A DNA stretch of 35,379 nucleotides, taken from Clostridia bacterium (lineage in GTDB: Bacteria; Bacillota; DTU025). The notes under the pieces are model-generated. The model was given only the letters and a program-made list of their open reading frames with translations. It was not told the origin of the DNA and did no database searches. Location of the stretch: the NCBI GenBank assembly GCA_034926675.1, contig JAYFQW010000018.1:1-35379 (forward strand), in the 5' to 3' direction. The translations under genes were made by a program, and so were the position numbers. Below are positions 33,038 through 35,379 of the stretch, one piece after another; position 1 is the first letter of the stretch, and each line of letters starts with the position of its first letter.

Positions 33038-34381
33038 TTACCTGGCAGCGCTGAACTCCCGCATGCACTTGCGGGCGAGGGCAAGCACCTCCTCATCAAG
33101 ATGATCGCTTTCGCTGATTGGGATGGGTTCGTTGTCCATGTAGATCACTGGGTAGCCTTGGCCCAGCCCCCAGCTGGTCACCACATCCACGGCCGCAGCC
33201 TTCAGTTCGGTGACTACAGCATCCGGTTTGAGCGCCTCGAACCGCGCTAGGTCCTGCCGGAGAAGCGGCCGGTTGGACAGGCTGCAACTCACTCCCACAA
33301 CTGTGCAGCCATAGTGCTTCTCGAGATAGCCAGACACCACATCCGCCATGATCTTTGGGGTGGTGAGTGTGACCACGATTCTCTTTCCGGAGATGTCGCC
33401 CAGTGGACGCGGGCGGAATATAGTTTTCACCATGCGCACTTCTGGGCTTATCCCATGGATGGCCTCTTCCATCTGCTGGACTTTGGTTTCATCCGCGATG
33501 GGGCTTTCGCACATAGTGAGGATTATCAGGTTGGACGTGAGCACTCGGTAGGGGCCAAGGTACGATCTGAGATAGTCGATGGGCTGGTGTGCTCCGACTA
33601 CCAGTATCCTGGCGTCGGTATGCACTGACGGTATCGTTGAACCGCTTCCCTCGAATACTACGATATCAGCGTCCACCTTCTCTGAAAGCAGAGCGCCTTT
33701 CTCCACATTTGAGGTGAATGTCTGTCCTGACATTCCGCCTCCGCACCGCCTGCATCCGATGGTAGTGACACGGGATGTCAGGGCATCCTCGAAATGGTCG
33801 GACGATGCATGCCGTCCCTGCTTCGACACTGACATCAGGTATTCAGGAGTAATGTTGAGATCTGTTCCCTGTATTAGCTCAGGCTCGGCTGGCCCGCCGC
33901 GTCCCATCGTCACGACCACCGGCCTGAATTCGTGGGCAAGCGTTCTTGCTACGAAGCCGCCAACTGCGGTTTTCCCGATCCGTTTGCCAGTGCCAACTAC
34001 CGACATGCTAGGCCGGCTGACCCTTGTGGCCTGCATAGGAGGTGTGAATCGAAAGTCAGCGCCTAAGTAGGCAACTCCGTGCGCCAGCACCACCGATGCG
34101 ATGGAGAAGCGCTCCCTGTACCCGACTACCGGCTCGTCTGACAGGTCAACGACCTCGTCGGGATGATACTGTTCAATTGCTTCCGCAATCGCTTCGAGAT
34201 AGTCGGGCTTTCGGACCACGGGCACTCCGATTTTCGCGAAGTCGGCATCGGAACCGATTTTCTCAGTCCCTCCGATGAAAACCGCCGCCATTATGTCGCG
34301 ATCTGTGCTGAGTTCCTTGATGGCATCGTGGGTGACCGCAGGGTAATGCTCGCCATCGGTAAGGACGATTGATTTCACCAT
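33038..34381 (-). CDS. Cyclic 2,3-diphosphoglycerate synthetase (cPGS family)
   Basis: A 447-residue cytoplasmic protein. The N-terminal domain opens IVLTDGEHYPAVTHDAI and continues AAVFIGGTEKIG and VVDLSDEPVVGYRERF, the signature of cyclic 2,3-diphosphoglycerate synthetase as known from Methanothermus fervidus and annotated in some bacteria. A P-loop follows at residues 130-138 (GTGKRIGKT), then VVVTMGRGGPAEPELI, and IGCRRCGGGMSGQTF with a Cys pair. DIVVFEGSGSTIPSV comes later. The enzyme uses ATP to close 2,3-diphosphoglycerate into the cyclic trianhydride. No 2-phosphoglycerate kinase gene, the usual source of its substrate in methanogens, is in the window. GAAGGTGG lies 5 bp before the ATG. 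It sits 18 bp after the regulator gene and 36 bp before the binding-protein gene. The family call is firm; the reaction in this organism is inferred. Confidence 0.88.
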   Translation of the reverse strand: MVKSIVLTDGEHYPAVTHDAIKELSTDRDIMAAVFIGGTEKIGSDADFAKIGVPVVRKPDYLEAIAEAIEQYHPDEVVDLSDEPVVGYRERFSIASVVLAHGVAYLGADFRFTPPMQATRVSRPSMSVVGTGKRIGKTAVGGFVARTLAHEFRPVVVTMGRGGPAEPELIQGTDLNITPEYLMSVSKQGRHASSDHFEDALTSRVTTIGCRRCGGGMSGQTFTSNVEKGALLSEKVDADIVVFEGSGSTIPSVHTDARILVVGAHQPIDYLRSYLGPYRVLTSNLIILTMCESPIADETKVQQMEEAIHGISPEVRMVKTIFRPRPLGDISGKRIVVTLTTPKIMADVVSGYLEKHYGCTVVGVSCSLSNRPLLRQDLARFEALKPDAVVTELKAAAVDVVTSWGLGQGYPVIYMDNEPIPISESDHLDEEVLALARKCMREFSAAR

Positions 34382-34399
34382 GAAACCACCACCTTCGAG

Positions 34400-34822
34400 C
34401 TAGAATGACGTGCCATTCGTCACCATCTCCTTATTTGAACTCACCATAAGATACGAACCAGCAAGCTTCGATGGGTGGACCGTATCGACTGAGAGCACTT
34501 CGGCCGCGAAGCGATGGCCAAGCGCGCGCATTCGCGTGGCGAGCCTCATCTCATCGGTGATGTAGGTGGTCTCCCTATACTCCATAGGACACTGCGGCGC
34601 TGCGACAAAAGTGCCCTTCCGCTGGACTGAATACAGACGCCCCTCGTGCACCAGCTCAGCCAGCGCCTGTTTGGCTGTCGTGGTGCTTATGTCATACGTG
34701 GCGCACAGTTCTCTTACCGATGCTATGCAAGCATGCGGGGGCCATTCACCGGAGTCGATCTTCTCCTTTATCTCCTCTTTCAGCTGGTAGTAAAGTGGGA
34801 CGAAGCTTTCTTTCTGAAGCAT
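34400..34822 (-). CDS. Short GntR-family transcriptional regulator with a truncated effector domain
   Basis: A 140-residue protein. Residues 8-75 are a typical GntR winged helix: PLYYQLKEEIKEKIDSGEW, then ASVRELCATYDISTTTAKQA and LVHEGRLYSVQRKGTFVA. The remaining part (YITDEMRLATRMRALGHRFA and AEVLSVDTVHPS) looks like the first third of a UTRA effector domain, which in the HutC subfamily is normally about 140 residues long. The protein ends abruptly at NKEMVTNGTSF. The next gene starts 18 bp later, so the loss is not an obvious recent frameshift. GGAGGAG lies 4-5 bp before the ATG. As first gene of the run it most likely controls the operon. With most of the ligand pocket missing, it may respond differently from full-length relatives. 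Confidence 0.9.
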   Translation of the reverse strand: MLQKESFVPLYYQLKEEIKEKIDSGEWPPHACIASVRELCATYDISTTTAKQALAELVHEGRLYSVQRKGTFVAAPQCPMEYRETTYITDEMRLATRMRALGHRFAAEVLSVDTVHPSKLAGSYLMVSSNKEMVTNGTSF

Positions 34823-34884
34823 GGCGCTCCTCCGTGATATCAGGTTGGCTCTTCCAATATGCCTGCAGTGTGGCCACCCCGATC

Positions 34885-34925
34885 ATAATACCTGCTAAAA
34901 CCAGTGTGCGCGTAAACGTGTTAAC
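34885..34925 (-). promoter_or_regulatory. Possible promoter/operator of the GntR-cPGS operon
   Basis: On the minus strand TATTAT (34890-34885) is a good -10 box, about 60 bp before the GntR start, but no good -35 box sits at the right distance. GTTAAC at 34920-34925 is a small palindrome flanked by CGT/GTG and could be part of a regulator site. Low confidence. Confidence 0.25.
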
Positions 34926-35283
34926 GTGCTCGCCTGATCATTCTATATCTCACGTTCCGCATGTAGATGCTTCCAGCTTGGCATTTGGGGATGAGCCCCT
35001 CAGCCAATTCGGCGAAGGATCAGTGTATATGTTGGCGTCAAAGCCTGCAAGCCGAAGGAGTTGTGGCGCGTCAAGATCGTGGCGCGAATCTATCCCATGT
35101 TCAGCACCATCGGGCGTTCAATCGCTCGGTTCTCGCTGCAGCCCTGAGCTCGTTAGGCACTCTCTCTGCACCTGGGGCACTGCCTTGGCATCGCGGAAGG
35201 CAACGTCTCGCACGCCGTCTATAGCCGCTGATGAGGCGCCGTGGTTCTCAAGATTCTGGTCCCGCAGGCTGTCAGTGTCGGCC
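34926..35283. other. Intergenic stretch with no supported gene
   Basis: A 202-residue plus-strand frame (34720-35328) crosses the stretch, but it runs antisense through the start of the GntR gene and has Ser/Arg-rich, repeat-like composition without motifs. Nothing else was seen until the repeat at 35284. Confidence 0.5.
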
Positions 35284-35361
35284 AAACCAGCACTGTCGCG
35301 CGATCAATGCGACTCAAATGGACATTGACCATCGGGTCAGTGTCCATTTGGTCGACATTGA
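35284..35361 (+). repeat. 78-bp dispersed repeat, copy B (inverted partner of 26268-26345)
   Basis: It carries the same hairpin as copy A: arms AATGGACATTGACC (35317-35330) and GGTCAGTGTCCATT (35335-35348) with loop ATCG. It matches the reverse complement of copy A at 72 of 78 positions by hand. It lies about 460 bp upstream of the GntR start, so the two copies bracket the seven-gene operon. The repeat family continues toward the window edge (GTCGACATTGACGG at 35351-35364). Confidence 0.9.
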
Positions 35362-35379
35362 CGGTCCGACTCCCGCGGT

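Noticed and set aside
34720-35328. 202-residue plus-strand frame near the window end
   Set aside because: It starts antisense within the GntR gene, is Ser/Arg-rich, has no motif and runs into the 78-bp repeat.

Overview
The window reads as chromosomal DNA of a Bacillota-like (Firmicute), peptide-using bacterium. G+C is above half by eye, ribosome binding sites are strong GGAGG types, and TTG and GTG starts are frequent. There are S-layer homology (SLH) domains, and the neighbourhood is rich in oligopeptide transport and peptidases. Neither extracellular solute-binding protein carries a lipobox cysteine: one is tethered by SLH domains and the other looks like a plain secreted protein. This would fit a thick S-layer or a two-membrane (diderm) envelope, but that is inference. 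No rRNA or tRNA was seen, and no species is claimed.

Layout. 1-1608: the tail of an IS1634-type transposase, an empty stretch, then a MazE/MazF-type toxin-antitoxin pair. 1719-5788: tex (RNA-binding transcription accessory protein) and murJ (lipid II flippase with a Gly/Arg-rich insert). 6083-7702: a secreted C69 dipeptidase with its own terminator, followed by about 430 bp holding two pairs of palindromes spaced 33 bp apart. 8210-16183, minus strand: a complete oligopeptide ABC operon in the order oppD-oppF-SLH/solute-binding protein-M14 carboxypeptidase-oppB-oppC. 16753-18355: fetA-fetB metal exporter. 18429-20426: a zinc phospholipase C-like protein with in-frame minisatellites. 20572-23582: a membrane-anchored M20 peptidase and a YfcC-family transporter. 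23711-25799, minus strand: a TPR protein and a winged-helix/nuclease-fold protein. 25800-26513: a repeat-rich non-coding stretch.

26514-34822, minus strand, is the most unusual part: a seven-gene run reading GntR regulator (short), cyclic 2,3-diphosphoglycerate synthetase, periplasmic-type binding protein, fused two-domain permease, ATPase, phosphoglycerate mutase, iron-sulfur flavoprotein. The phosphoglycerate mutase is a circular permutation of the cofactor-independent enzyme. What is normally the C-terminal part comes first (residues about 1-366) and the normal N-terminal part follows (about 367-581), in one open frame with the metal ligands intact. The binding protein lacks the tandem tyrosines of ferric-binding proteins at the expected place. 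The genes together suggest uptake and handling of a phosphorylated C3 acid (a phosphoglycerate) and formation of cyclic 2,3-diphosphoglycerate, a compound known mainly from methanogens. The operon is bracketed by two inverted copies of a 78-bp hairpin-bearing repeat (26268-26345 and 35284-35361).

A second theme is short tandem repeats. They lie inside genes (a 36-bp and a 48-bp repeat in the phospholipase C-like gene, and low-complexity inserts in murJ and the mutase) and between genes (20-, 21-, 33- and 41-bp periods).
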